Source: Catonia carolina | Lineage: Eukaryota; Arthropoda; Insecta; Hemiptera; Achilidae | Direction: 5' to 3' | Length of the DNA stretch: 64,000 nucleotides | NCBI GenBank assembly: GCA_035578175.1 | Contig: JAQMRL010000040.1 | Coordinates: forward strand, 1,054,001 to 1,118,000 | Shown here: in pieces, positions 23,194 through 34,825 of the stretch | Position numbering within the stretch: position 1 is the stretch's first letter | How the letters are laid out: every line of letters begins with the position of its first letter | Notes under the pieces: generated by a model | Databases searched by the model: none | What the model was told of the DNA's origin: nothing | Seen by the model: only the letters and a program-made list of their open reading frames with translations | Translations under genes and position numbers: made by a program

Positions 23194-23988
23194 CTAGGTG
23201 TGGCTATTAAATAACGAGACTGACGTAAAAAATGTAATTTTAATTTTATACATAACCACTTATTGTCACCTTCAATGTACACTCCTTCTCTATCCGTACA
23301 ACGCTCCATGCGAATTTTCCATTGTTGGAAACAGTGCTGGAAGTCATCTACTGTCAGCTCCTTCAGGACACGTACCGCTCAAATATTTGAACTGAAGCTC
23401 GCAAAAATGTTTGTACTGACACTTTGTACGCGATTGAAAATGACCCAAATTTTTTGAAAACGATAATAACGTGATGAAACGTGGTTTTTTACTTATGATT
23501 CGGAAACGAACCGTCAATCCATGCCCTGAAAAAGCCGAACTTCACCGAGAGCCAAAAAAGGTCGATGAGCAAGTCAAATATTAAAGCAATGATAATTGTT
23601 TTTTTTTTATATCCATGGGATTGTGTACCTTCACTGGGTTCCTGAAGGTCAAATACTTAGTCAATATTACTATCTTGAAGTACTTTCTAACCTACTTCAA
23701 AGAGTAAGGAGAAAACGCCCTGAAATGTGGAAGGACAAATCATAAGTTCTCCACCAAGACAATGCGCCAGCTCTTTCCGCGTTATCTGTCAAGAGGTTCC
23801 TAGCCAAGTACAGCATCTCAGTGTTAGAACATCCACCTTATTCACCAGATTTTGCTCATGTGACTTCTACCTGTTCTTTGAGGTGAAATCTGCGTTAAAA
23901 GGGACAAGATTTGAGTCAGTGGAAGCTGTAAAAGAGAAAGCGGCACGTGTCCACAACGTCAGTCTCGTTATTTAATAGCCACACCTCG
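23194..23988. mobile_element. mariner-derived fold-back element
   Basis: TIRs CTAGGTGTGGCTATTAAATA and TATTTAATAGCCACACCTCG, flanked by TA (23192-23193 and 23989-23990). The minus strand near 23260-23380 and the plus strand near 23880-23950 both encode the transposase C-terminus. The plus arm also retains the second catalytic block HQDNAPAL (about 23754) and HPPYSPDFA (about 23830). Same family and layout as 10021-18189. Confidence 0.75.
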
Positions 23989-24241
23989 TATGTATAATTA
24001 AAGTTGTAGACTGTTTAAAAACCTAAAAATTTTATTCAAAACATTTCTTTGTATAACACTCAGTTTAGTGGTAATTAGAGTTTTCCGTTTTTTCATGGCA
24101 ATCTGTAGAAAATGTTTTTTTCAAGATTTCGGACTTAGTATACTATTTTCGACAAAAGTGTTTAATAAAATTTATAGGAAATTAAAAAACCTGCAACTTT
24201 TATTTTAAGCATTTTTCTCTACAGAAAATTGAAATTACTTT

Positions 24242-24374
24242 TTACTTTCTCTTGCCTATATGAATAGGAAGGAAAGTGTTGTTTACATGTCGATATTTCG
24301 AAATCAAGTTTTCACCGGATCTGCACGTTTTCAGACCTCCTGAACCCAAAAACACACGTTTTTGGCGATTGGTC

Positions 24375-24405
<31 letters not shown>

Positions 24406-25703
24406 GCGTGGGCGTGTGTGTGTGTGTGTGTGGGTGTGTGTTTGCGTGTGTGTGTGTGTGCGCGCGCGCGGGTGTGTGTGTGTGTGAACGGAATATCTCA
24501 AGAACGGACATCATACAAACATGAAACTTAAGTTACATACCACGACCGGACCCGACACGAACATTTTCATCAAAATCAGTCAACCGAAAATAGTAGTTTA
24601 TTCGCTTCATTTTTCTTTTTTTACGATTTTCTCAAAAACGTCTCCTACAATTTTTTTTAAAAATCGCCTAATTTACTACATTTTTTTGCTCTACAAAATA
24701 GGGTAGGTGCCATGTCTGCTAAAATTCTTTATAAGGTTCTTTTACCATAAAAAAATTGTTTTTTTTTTTAGATTGCGGCTTTAATATGCATTTTAGCGCA
24801 AAAATCTGCCCATAATAGACAGTTGGAGTGTCAAATTATTTACACTCAATCTGTTAGTGGCAGGGCTAAAATAAATAGTTTTGTTTCTTATCACATGGTC
24901 AGCCAATTAAATGACTGAATCATTTAAGAAGAGAAGAGGTAGAGGTGTACGTAAAAGACACTAATCAGAGTTATCGCCTCTGAAAGTAATGAATTTCATT
25001 ATACAGCCAGACCCTGTGGTGAATAAAGTGAAGGTGTCATTTGCAGAGTAGAAAATATGTCCTTTTCAGAGGGCCCGGCATGCTGATAAGCGTACTTTTC
25101 CACTCAGTGAGGAAGGTATTGGTAAACCACCTGACTCCTCGTTTTACTTAGTAAAGCCTCTAGAGGTTCAAACCAGCCAACCAGGCTGATGACCTAAACA
25201 ACAATAACAACAACAACAACAGCGCAAAAATATATATAACTTATATAAAATAACAGTTGTAGGGAATTAAAAATCCTACAATATTAATTTAAACATTTTT
25301 TTGTATAACGCTTAGTTTAGCGGTAATAAGCGATTTGCTGTTTTTTTCTCACGAAAACGTGTAAAAAATCGATTTTCTTAAGATTTCAGCCTTAGTATAA
25401 ATTTTACGACAAAAATGTATACAATAAAATTTTTAGAAAATTAAAAGGTTTACAACTTTCAATTAGAGCATTTTCCTGTACAGAGCCTAGTTTAGCGTGA
25501 AAGAGTGATTTTCCGTATTTTTAAGCCAAACTGAGGTTGATTTTCATTTTGCGTCATTCACTCATGATTAAAATAAGGTTATGTATTTGTGAGGTTTTTT
25601 TTGTTTATTTCTAAAATTTTTTATTACTAATGTTAGGTTATATTGTTCATTATTTGCTTGATTGTCAAGAGAATGTCGTGTGAGTGTTTCACACCAGATT
25701 TTT
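24242..25703 (+). mobile_element. MITE-A interrupted by SINE-B
   Basis: The GT-rich tract at about 24376-24486 is the longest of any copy, with interspersed C and a CG run. SINE-B (24806-25220) splits the repeat. Confidence 0.8.
24806..25220 (+). mobile_element. SINE-B with TSD
   Basis: The 11-bp duplication AGCGCAAAAAT lies at 24795-24805 and 25221-25231. It ends in (AAC)n. Confidence 0.85.
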
Positions 25704-26640
25704 ACTTTCTCTTGCCTATATGAATATATAGGAAGGAAAGTATTGTTTTTATGTCAATTTTTCGAAATCGAGTTTTTACTGGATCTAAACGTTTTCAGAC
25801 CCCCTGAATCCAAAAAACATGTTTTTAGCGATTGGTCTGTGTGTGTGTGTCTGTGTGTAAACAGAATATCTCAAGAACGGAACATCGTACAAACTTGAAA
25901 CTTAGAACTTAAGCTACATACCACTACCGGACCCAACACGAACATTTTAATCACAATCGGTCAACCGGAAGTAGTAGTTTATTCGTGTAATTTTTCAGTT
26001 TTTTGCGATTTTCTCAAAAACTGGTCCTACCATTTTTTTAAAAAATCGCCTCATTTACTCAATTTTTTTATTCTCTACAAGAAAGGGTAGGCGCCATGTT
26101 TGCTGAAATTCTTGGTGAGGCTGTTTTTACGTAAAAACGTGTTTTTTAAGATTACGGCTTTAATATGTATTATAGCGCAAAAATGTATATAATAAAAAAT
26201 GTAGAGAATTTAAAATTCTACAACTTTTGTTTCAAACATTTTTTTGTATAACGCTTAGTTTAGCGGTAATTAGCGATTTTCTGTTTTTTCTCAGGAAAAC
26301 GTGTGAAAAATCTATTTTTAAGATTTCGGCTTTAGTATGCGTTTTATGACAAAAGTGTGTATAATCGAATTTATAGAAAATTAAAAGATCTACAACTTTT
26401 ATTTAGAGCATTTTTCTCTACAGAGAGTAGTTTAGCGTGAAAGAGTGATTTTCCGTATTTTTAAGGCAAACTGAGGTTGATTTTAATTTTGCGTCTTTTG
26501 TATATGATTAAAATTAGGTTATGTTTATTGAGGTTAGTTTTTTGTTTATTTCTAATGTTTTATTACTAATGTTAGGTTATATTGGTTGGTTGATTTACAT
26601 TGGGAAAAGAAAGTCGCGTGAGTGTTTCACACTAGATTTT
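25704..26640 (+). mobile_element. MITE-A, near full length
   Basis: Begins directly after the CACACCAGATTTTT end of the previous copy, a head-to-tail junction without spacer. Confidence 0.8.
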
Positions 26641-27006
26641 TTTACTTCCCGAATGGTCCTCGTATAAATCTTCATGTTAGTTTGAACCAGTAATAATGTA
26701 TTTATCTTGTAAACTAAATTTCTGAACGAGGAATAATACAGTCATAATAGTTATTGATGGGAACTTTAAATAGTTAAAAATTACAGTTATTTATTATTTT
26801 CATTGTTTGCATGTCCGATAAGAAACGTAGATGTCTTCCGATATGTTCCGCCATGACATTACATCATTGATAATCTGTTTTAATTTAAAAAAAAAAAAAC
26901 ACAAAGATAATTCTGATATTATGCTTGACTGACAGACTGCTGACTGTTTTGACGGGACGAAATAAGATAAAACTAAACTACGATAGTATTTTATAGTTTG
27001 AAATAA
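26641..27006. other. Intergenic, nothing recognised
   Basis: No gene, RNA or repeat ends that I can support. Confidence 0.5.
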
Positions 27007-27755
27007 AGGGTGATTCAAAAAGAGCGCCGGTTTTTAAACGGCTGGAAAATTTTTGTTTATCGGTTGGCAACATTGTTTGACCTCATTTCTATTTTGAAGA
27101 ACATTCCGATTGACCATTTTGTAGTTTCTCTTGTATGCACAGCGAGTGACAGTTTGGTGCGGCTTTTGGTCGGGCGGTGTCATCGGCCCTTACTTTTTTG
27201 AAAATCAAGAAGGACAAGCCGTGACAGTAAATGGAGACCGATACCGTACGATGATTAGGGAGTTTTTGTGGCGTCATTTGGATGGAATGGACATTGACGA
27301 GTTGTGGTTTCAGCAGGATGGTGCCACCTGTCACGCTGCACGAGAAACAATGTTGTTGCTCCGTGAACGGTTCCAGGATCGCATCATTTCTCGTAATTCC
27401 GACCATCAATGGCTACCAAGGTCGTGTGACTTGACGCCTTGTGACTTTCCTCTTTGGGGTCATCTAAAGTCATTGGTGTATGCCAATAAAGCCCGAAACA
27501 TCAATGACTTGAAGGAGGAAATTCGACGGGTTATCGGGCAAATGGAAGTCGAAACTTGTCGTGCAGTAATATCCAATTTCATGGACAGAGTTGATGCGTG
27601 CCAGCGCAGTAGAGGAGGACACATGCATGACATCATTTTTCATACATAAAATCGGAAGGTAAGATGAACTTGTTGATATATTTATTTTCAGTTTTTCAAT
27701 AAAATAAATCTCTTAATTTGATATATCAAAACCGGCGCTCTTTTTGAATCACCCT
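27007..27755 (+). mobile_element. IS630/mariner-superfamily transposon, internally deleted
   Basis: Long TIRs: AGGGTGATTCAAAAAGAGCG at the left and its inverse CGCTCTTTTTGAATCACCCT at the right, continuing through a CCGG motif. The interior keeps only the 3' half of the transposase ORF (27131-27649). Confidence 0.8.
27131..27649 (+). pseudogene. Transposase 3' half, DD41D type
   Basis: Open for 172 codons. It contains RVTVWCGFWSGG, the second catalytic Asp in FQQDGATCHAA (about residue 63) and the third in LTPCDFPLWGHLK (about residue 105), with 41 residues between, then the C-terminal helices. The N-terminal DNA-binding region and the first catalytic Asp are missing. It is a fragment of an ITm-superfamily transposase related to insect GGGTGATTCAAAA-ended elements. 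This ORF is derived from the internally deleted element. Confidence 0.8.
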
Positions 27756-28065
27756 ATAGTTAAGGTCTCTCATTACGGGTAATATTTTATAGGCAGTTGG
27801 TTGTTGATAGGTAACCTTTTTATTAATCATATATATGTAATATAATATTGTTCAAATAATTCTTCCGCGAAAAATGACCTCCAAAATTTTGAAATTAATA
27901 ATAATTATGTTAGGGTTACGCGTCGTTTAATTAATAATATTATTGTTTTTTTTTGTCATCAGTCTCTCGACTGGTTTTATGCAGTTGTCCAAGCTGTTCT
28001 ATCATGCGCAAGACGTTTCATAACTACATACCTATAACGCCCTACATCTTATGTAATTTGCTTTA
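27756..28065 (+). repeat. Spacer with interspersed repeat fragment
   Basis: The 27955-28050 part (GTCATCAGTCTCTCGACTGG) matches the minus-strand fragment at 4480-4615. The rest shows nothing. Confidence 0.45.
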
Positions 28066-28067
28066 TA

Positions 28068-28836
28068 CGAGGGTTATCCAGAAAATAACCTCCGTTTTGA
28101 AATAAAAAGTAAACGAGTGAAGATACAAAAACTTTATTATATAGCCTACAGTTTTTCTCTATTTTTCGACATAGTCGCCAAACAGATTCAAGCACTTGTC
28201 TTACCTTGGAACAGTTTTTGAAATACCCTCTGCATAAAAATCTGCCGCCTGTGAATGTAGCCAACCATTCACGGCGTTTTGAAGCTCTTCGTCATTGGCG
28301 AACCGCTGAGATGCAAGCCACCGCTTTATGTTCGGGAACAGGTGAAAGTCACTAGGAGCCAAGTCCAGGCTGTATGGGGGATGATCGAAAATCGTCGGAT
28401 GATCGTCCCATTTAAACTTGGCCAAAAGTTCATTTGTTCTTCGAGCTGTATAAGGGCGAGAAAACAAATGAACTTTTGGCCAAGTTTAAATGGGACGATC
28501 ATCCGACGATTTTCGATCATCCCCCATACAGCCTGGACTTGGCTCCTAGTGACTTTCACCTGTTCCCGAACATGAAGCGGTGGCTTGCATCTCAGCGGTT
28601 CGCCAATGACGAAGAGCTTCAAAACGCCGTGAATGGTTGGCTACATTCACAGGCGGCAGATTTTTATGCAGAGGGTATTTCAAAAACTGTTCCAAGGTAC
28701 GACAAGTGCTTGAATCTGTTTGGCGACTATGTCGAAAAATAGAGAAAAACTGTAGGCTATAATATAATAAAGTTTTTGTATCTTCACTCGTTTACTTTTT
28801 ATTTCAAAACGGAGGTTATTTTCTGGATAACCCTCG
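28068..28836. mobile_element. Palindromic mariner derivative (hairpin)
   Basis: Starts CGAGGGTTATCCAGAAAATA and ends with its inverse, with TA on each side (28066-28067 and 28837-28838). The two arms, about 375-380 bp each, are nearly identical inverted copies that meet near 28450 with almost no loop. Each arm encodes the same mariner transposase C-terminal segment. Confidence 0.85.
28434..28742 (+). pseudogene. mariner transposase C-terminal fragment
   Basis: 102 codons. The third catalytic block is HPPYSLDLAPSDFHLF (the D in PSDF), followed by MKRWLASQRFANDEEL and the C-terminal DKCLNLFGDYVEK. The first two catalytic Asp residues are absent. The minus strand of the other arm (28201-28467) repeats it. 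Confidence 0.8.
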
Positions 28837-28904
28837 TATATTCTAATCTTTGCCTCCCCCTACAATTTACTCCCTCAATATTACCCCTCCATTATTGATA
28901 GACT

Positions 28905-29475
28905 AGCAACCCCCGCTCGCTTCGCTTCGCTTTACAGTAGCTAATGTAGGCCTCATTAAATTATTTTAAATCCTCTCTTTCTATACAATATTTGGGGGTT
29001 TGTTGCCCTGCGGCAGCAAAATAAATTGTTTTTCTGCACTTCCAGCTCTAAAAAGTTCGATATATAGTCGTCCATGAGTGAAGGAAGCACTCTTGTCTCA
29101 AATCGATGCCCACAGTTTTAAATGTTTGTCACTGCGATTTAACAGAATTAAATAGAATGCATAGAAGAATAACGATGGAAAAGAAAGAGACAGTTGGCTG
29201 AGATAAGAGACAGTAATAGGTGGGTGCGGTACGCAGAGTAACTGGAAATATACGACTCATTCACTACTAGTCAAATGAAAACAAATTATAAATGAAATAG
29301 GTACAGTAGAAAAATAAAATTTTTGAATATTTCCGAATATGTAATGTTTTTGGAATCGAATGTAATTCTTCACGTTTTTCTATGAACCACCCAGAGGACT
29401 TAGAAAAAATAAATGTGCTCTGCACCCGATGGACTCAAACATGCGACATCGTAACAGTTTAAGTTGTTTAACTCA
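28905..29475 (+). repeat. Unclassified repeat with CTAGCAACCCCCGC start
   Basis: Begins ACTAGCAACCCCCGCTCGC. The same start occurs inverted at about 30890-31110 (GGGGGTTGCTAGT). Similar starts are common at ends of invertebrate interspersed repeats, but I cannot name the family. It likely continues after the SINE to the CAAACAAACAAAC tract near 30000. Confidence 0.5.
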
Positions 29476-29876
29476 CACCCATGACGGACAGGTGGAGTGT
29501 CAAATTATTTACACTCAATCTGTTCGTTGCAGGGCTAAAATAAATAGTTCTGTTTCTTATCACATGGTCAGCCAATTAAATGACTGAATCATTTAAGAAC
29601 AGAAGAGGTAGAGGTGCAAAAGACACTAATCAGAGTTATCTCCTCTGAAAGTAATGAATTTCATTATACAGCCAGACCCTGTGGTGAATGAAGTGAAGGT
29701 GTCGTTTGCAGAGTGGAAAATATGTGCTTTTCAGAGGGCCCGGCATGCTGATAAGCGTACTTTTACACTCAGTGAGGAAGGCAACGGTAAACCACCTCAC
29801 TCCTCGTTTTACTTAGTGAAAACCTCTACAGGTTCAAACCAGCCTTTTGGCTGATGACCTAAACAACAACAACAAC
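29476..29876 (+). mobile_element. SINE-B copy
   Basis: Full-length copy from CCATGACGGACAGG to (AAC)n, splitting the surrounding repeat. Confidence 0.75.
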
Positions 29877-30059
29877 TCAATTAATTGAAGTTAGTTAAAG
29901 TTGCAAAATAGCAAATATTGATCAGGAAGCTCTAAACTATCCAACAATGAAAGATTTTTTAAAATCGGGTTAGTAGTTTCAGAGATTACCACCTCATACA
30001 AACAAACAAACAAACAAACGGACGTTTCTTCTTTATTATATTATTATTGGTAGATGTCT

Positions 30060-30860
30060 TGAGATATGCCCCACTAGCCTATCCCTTCTTCTTGTAAGAT
30101 GCTTCCATATATTTTTTTTCATCCACTCGCCTAAAAACTACTTATTACTTATTTTTCTTGAATCACTTATTTTTGTCCAACCACATAATCCTTGGACTAT
30201 TATTCGGACAATGCTCCGAAATTTGTGGCACAAACCATAGATTCATACCAATCATTTTCCTATAGTTCCACATTTCAAAAGCTTCTATCCTCTTCTTTTC
30301 TACAGCCCTTATCACCCACGTTTCACTCCCGTATAATGCTACACTCCAAACATAATGTTTTAAGAAATTTTTTTCTAATCTGTAAATCAATGTTTGTAGT
30401 CAGTAAGCTGTTTTTTATTTCAAAGGCTTTTCTAGCTTGAGCAATTTTACTTTTAATAACCCTTGTGCTTCTACCATCCTTTGTTATTTTACTCCCTAGA
30501 TAGCAGAATTTCCCAACTTCCTGTATGTTTTCTTTGCCTTCTTTTACATTTCCCATCTTTTCTAAACCACTCTTGCTACTCACAACACAGGAACTAGAGG
30601 ATATCTTAAATGGAATGTTTGAGATCATGAGAAAGGATTAAAATTTCCTGAACTTCCTGAAAATTAATAAGAACAAAAATACTTTCGTTTTGTTTTTATT
30701 AATTTTCAGGAAGTAATCCTTTCTCATGATCTCATCCATTCCATTTAAGATATCCTCTAGTTCTTTCTTCGTCTCGGCTAATCCCGCTATATCATCGGTG
30801 AATCTCAGCATTTTTATTGTTTATCCTTGAACTTTTATTCCTGCGTCAAATTTCTCATAT
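30060..30860 (-). pseudogene. LINE RT/C-terminal fragment, minus strand
   Basis: On the minus strand the blocks run from the RT FTDDIA region (about 30800), YLGSKITKDGRSTR (about 30480) and LYGSETWVIRAVEKK (about 30320) to a C-terminal remnant. It is closely related to 584-1500. A local inversion or duplication at about 30600-30720 repeats the start of the block. Non-functional. Confidence 0.7.
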
Positions 30861-30889
30861 TATTATTGCTAGCAATTTTATTTCACAAG

Positions 30890-31125
30890 AATATTTGACA
30901 AGAGTGCTTCCTTCACTCATGTACAACTTTATGTCGGACTTTCTAGAGCTGGAAGTGCAAAACAATTAAAAAAAATAAATAAAAACAATTTATTTTGCTG
31001 CCACAGGGCAACGAAACCACAAATATTGTATATAGAGAGGTTTTAAAATGATTTAATGAGGCGTACATTAGCTGGTGTGAAGCGAGCGTGGGGAGGGGGT
31101 TGCTAGTATTATTATAATAAAACTT
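30890..31125 (-). repeat. Inverted copy of the 28905 repeat
   Basis: Reverse complement of about 28908-29090, including GGGCAACGAAACC against TTGTTGCCCTGCGG and the terminal GGTTGCTAGT. Together the two copies flank SINE-B and LINE insertions. Confidence 0.55.
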
Positions 31126-31860
31126 CTATTTCAAGCTGTTTTGACTTGTGCTTAGTTCAGAGTTAAAGTGATTTTCTTTATTTTGCTCGTAAACATTTGG
31201 ATTTAGTCCTACAGTGGTTGATTTACATTTTGCGTCATTCACTCATGATTAAAACTAGTTTATTATTTTCATTTTACATTGTTTACTCATGATTAAACAG
31301 AGGTTGCATTGTTTGTTCATTGTTTACATTGGTAAAATAAAATCGTGTGAATGTTTCACAGCAGATTGTTTTTTATTCACTTTATTTATGAAATTTTTTC
31401 AAGCGTTAAGACAATAAAATTGTGTTTAGATTGAAACGCAAGCTCATTTTTCATAGGTTACATAAACTGTCTAGTCTTCATTATTCGGTAAATTGCGATG
31501 ACAAATAATAAATGAAAAAAATATAAATTAATAAAAATTATCAATTTAAAGAAATGATAACTCATTTTTAATCTGACTTCATCATTGTATTAATTAACGA
31601 TAATCACCGATTGAATTAAGCCATAAAAGGTTATCTAATGAAATTTCAAAAAACTTAAATGATAAATTAGCGATGAAAATCGTATTAGGCCTACCTAAAT
31701 TAAAAGTGAATGAGGGAAGATTGTGCACAAGAATGATGATGGGACACGGCGAATACAGGCTACCCGGAACAAAAAAATTGTACAAGGAAAACAAATGATA
31801 CATGGAAATCATCTGAAAATTTACTTTTAGAATTCTAAGAACATCTACATATATAGATAA
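31126..31860. other. No gene; degenerate MITE-A end at 31140-31372
   Basis: The first part resembles a heavily decayed MITE-A 3' end (CATTGGTAAAATAAAATCG, GAATGTTTCACAGCAGATT). The rest is unassigned AT-rich sequence. Confidence 0.4.
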
Positions 31861-31861
31861 A

Positions 31862-32815
31862 AATCTGGTGTGAAACACTCACACGACTTTCCTTGCCAAC
31901 GCAAATAATTAACAATATAACCTAACAATAGTAATAAAACATTAAAAATTAACAAAAACTAATCTTAAAAACCATAACCTTATTTTAATCGATTTATTTA
32001 TTTATTTAATTAATTATTTAACCTTATGATGCAAAACGAAAATCAACCTCAGTTTGGCTTAAAAATACAAAAAAATCACTCTTTCACGCTAAACTAGTCT
32101 CTGTAGAGAAAATTGCTCTAAATAAAAGTTGTAGTTCTTTTAATTTCCTATAAATTTAATTATACACTTTTGTCGTTAAATGCATTCTAAGGCTGAAATC
32201 TTAAAAAATCGATTTTTTACAGTTAAAAAACCAACAGAAAATCACAAATTACCGCTAAACTATGCGTTATACAAAAAAAATGTTTTAAATGAAAGCTGTA
32301 GGATTTTAAATTCTCTACAACTTTTATATCATACATTTTTGCGCTAAAACGCATAAATTAAAGCCGCAATCTTTAAAAACAATTTTTTTTACGAGAAAAC
32401 AGCCTCTCCAAGAATTTCAGCAGACATGGCACCTACCCCATCTTGTAGAGTATAAAAAAATGTATTGAATGAGGCGATTTTAAAAAAATCGTAGAAGCCG
32501 TTTTTGAGAATATCGCAAAAAAAGTGAAAAATTACACGAATAAACTACTACTTCCGGTCCACCGATTTTGATGAAAATGTTCGTGGCGGGATCGTTAGTA
32601 ATATCTAACTTAAATTTAAAGTTTAAAATTCGTGCGATGTTCTGTTATTAAGATATTTTGTTCTCAGACACACACATACACCAATCACTAAAAACATGTT
32701 TTTTGGATTCAGTGGGTCTGAAAACGTGTAGATCCGGTGAAAACTCGATTTCGAAAAATCGACATGAAAAAAATACTTTCCTTTCTTTAAATTAATATAG
32801 GCAAGAGAACGTAAA
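31862..32815 (-). mobile_element. MITE-A, near full length
   Basis: Diverged reverse copy. Its CA tract (about 32669-32680) is nearly absent. Confidence 0.8.
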
Positions 32816-33307
32816 AAATTAAAATAACAATTTTTATTTTATCTTGTCCAATATTTACTCTCTTCTCTTGCCCTTTATAACCGTTCAATAAATATGTTTT
32901 GTCACAAATTTTCCTCCAGTAATTATGCAGCTTATTCGCCAGCTAACTGGATGATGATTAATTATAATATCATGGACAGAATTGCGACATAGATCCATTT
33001 TGTCAGAGACGTGCATCGTATAGGTCAGCCATTGTTAAGAGGAGCACTATACCTGAAAAATCAAAAAAAATCGATTTTTCTAATTTTGGTGCTTTGCCTT
33101 CTGTATCTTTTTCTGTGTAATTACATATGAAAATTATAGCTGTACGATAGAAATTACGGAAGCTATGCAGATTTTTGTTAAGTAATGTTTTGACCGGAAT
33201 TTATTTTGATTGAGTTAATCTGTGGAAACAATTAAGAGTTGCGATATTCAAAGAACACAGAAAGCTGAGAAGGCAATGGAAAGTGTGTCAAAAGAAGCAA
33301 GACAAAA
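32816..33307. other. Intergenic, nothing recognised
   Basis: I see no supported feature. Confidence 0.5.
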
Positions 33308-34089
33308 GAAAAACTCTGGTACGAAACACTCACACAACGTTCTCTTGCCAATGCTAATAATTAACAATAATCCTAACATTAGTAATAAAACATTAGAAAT
33401 AAACAAAAAAACTAATCTCTAAAAATATAACCTTATTTTAATAATGACTGGAAGATGCAAAATGAAAATCAACCTCAGTTTGGCTTAAAAATACAGAAAA
33501 TCACTCTTTCACGCTAAACTACGCTCTGTAGAGAAAGATTCTCTAAATAAAAGTTGTAGATCTTTTAATTTCCTATAAATTTAATTATTTACTTTTTTGT
33601 CGTAAAATGCATACTAAGGCCTAAATCTTAGAAAAATCGATTTTTCACACGTTTTCGTGAGAAAAAAACAGAAAATCGCTAATTACCGCTAAACTAAGCG
33701 TAATACAAAAAAATGTTTGAAACAAAAGTTGTAGAATTTTAATTTCTCTACAATTTTTATTACATACATTTTTGCGCTATAATACATATTAAAACCGTAA
33801 TCTTAAAAAAACACTTTTTTACGTAAAAACACCCTCATCAAGAATTTCAGCAAACATGGCGCCTACCCTATCTTGTAGAGAATAAAAAATTGAGTAAACC
33901 AAGCGATTTTAAAAACAATCGTACGACCAGTTTTTGAGAAAATCGCAAAAAAGTGAAAAATTATACGAATAAACTACTGCTTCCGGTTGACCGATTTTGA
34001 TGAAAATGTTCGTGTCGGGTCCGGTAGTGGTACGTAACTTAAGTTTCAAGTTTGAAGTTCGTACAACGTTCCATTCTTGAGATATTTTG

Positions 34090-34128
<39 letters not shown>

Positions 34129-34296
34129 ACACAGACGCACAGACACACAGACACACACACAGACCAATCGCTAAAAACATGTTTTTTGGGTTCAGGGGGT
34201 CCGAAAACGTATAGATCCGGTGAAAACTCGATTTCTTAAAATCGGCATGAAAACAATACTTTCCTTCCTATATATTCATATAGGCAAGAGATATTA
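33308..34296 (-). mobile_element. MITE-A, near full length
   Basis: Reverse copy with a long CA tract at about 34093-34160. Confidence 0.85.
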
Positions 34297-34821
34297 AAAA
34301 CGAGGAAATTATTTGAGGAAAAATAATATTCTGGTGAGGATCACTATTATGGTGCAGGCCGATTTTAGGGTAAGTAAAACTGTACAGCTCATTTCCGGAA
34401 AATTAACTTTTTTCCATAAAAGTACAGTTTTCACAAAAACTATTTGACTTTGAAGGTTGAAATTTTTTGAGCATGTTTCCCAGTACAATTGTGACGTATG
34501 GTACTAGAATCATTGCAGTATTATTACTAAGTTCGAAATAAAATAGAAAAATCTACAAAAAAATTAAATTACTTTTGCATTTTTAAAAAAAAATCTCGAA
34601 AAGGTATCGCTAGCTCTATATTAATAATAATTCTAGTAACAGAGATTAAAAAGATATCATAGAACAGGCACAAAAAAATTAAAGCCCTAACTTTTAACGG
34701 TTTCTTAGAAACGTGTACCTAAAGAGAGGTCAATTTAACATGGGTTAGATAGGAGCTACAGTGCTCCCCTTAAGTCTTCTAAGACGTAAATTCTTAAGCA
34801 ATTCCACATCATGCGTGTGTG
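34297..34821. other. Intergenic, nothing recognised
   Basis: AT-rich sequence without a supported feature. Confidence 0.5.
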
Positions 34822-34825
34822 TTAA

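Larger units (their letters stand above)
22096..24240 (+). mobile_element. Old MITE-A split by MITE-A and a mariner fold-back
   Basis: Pieces at 22096-22206, 23152-23193 and 23989-24238 read as one diverged MITE-A in order. The first interruption is a younger MITE-A (22208-23151), the second a mariner derivative (23194-23988). Confidence 0.65.
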
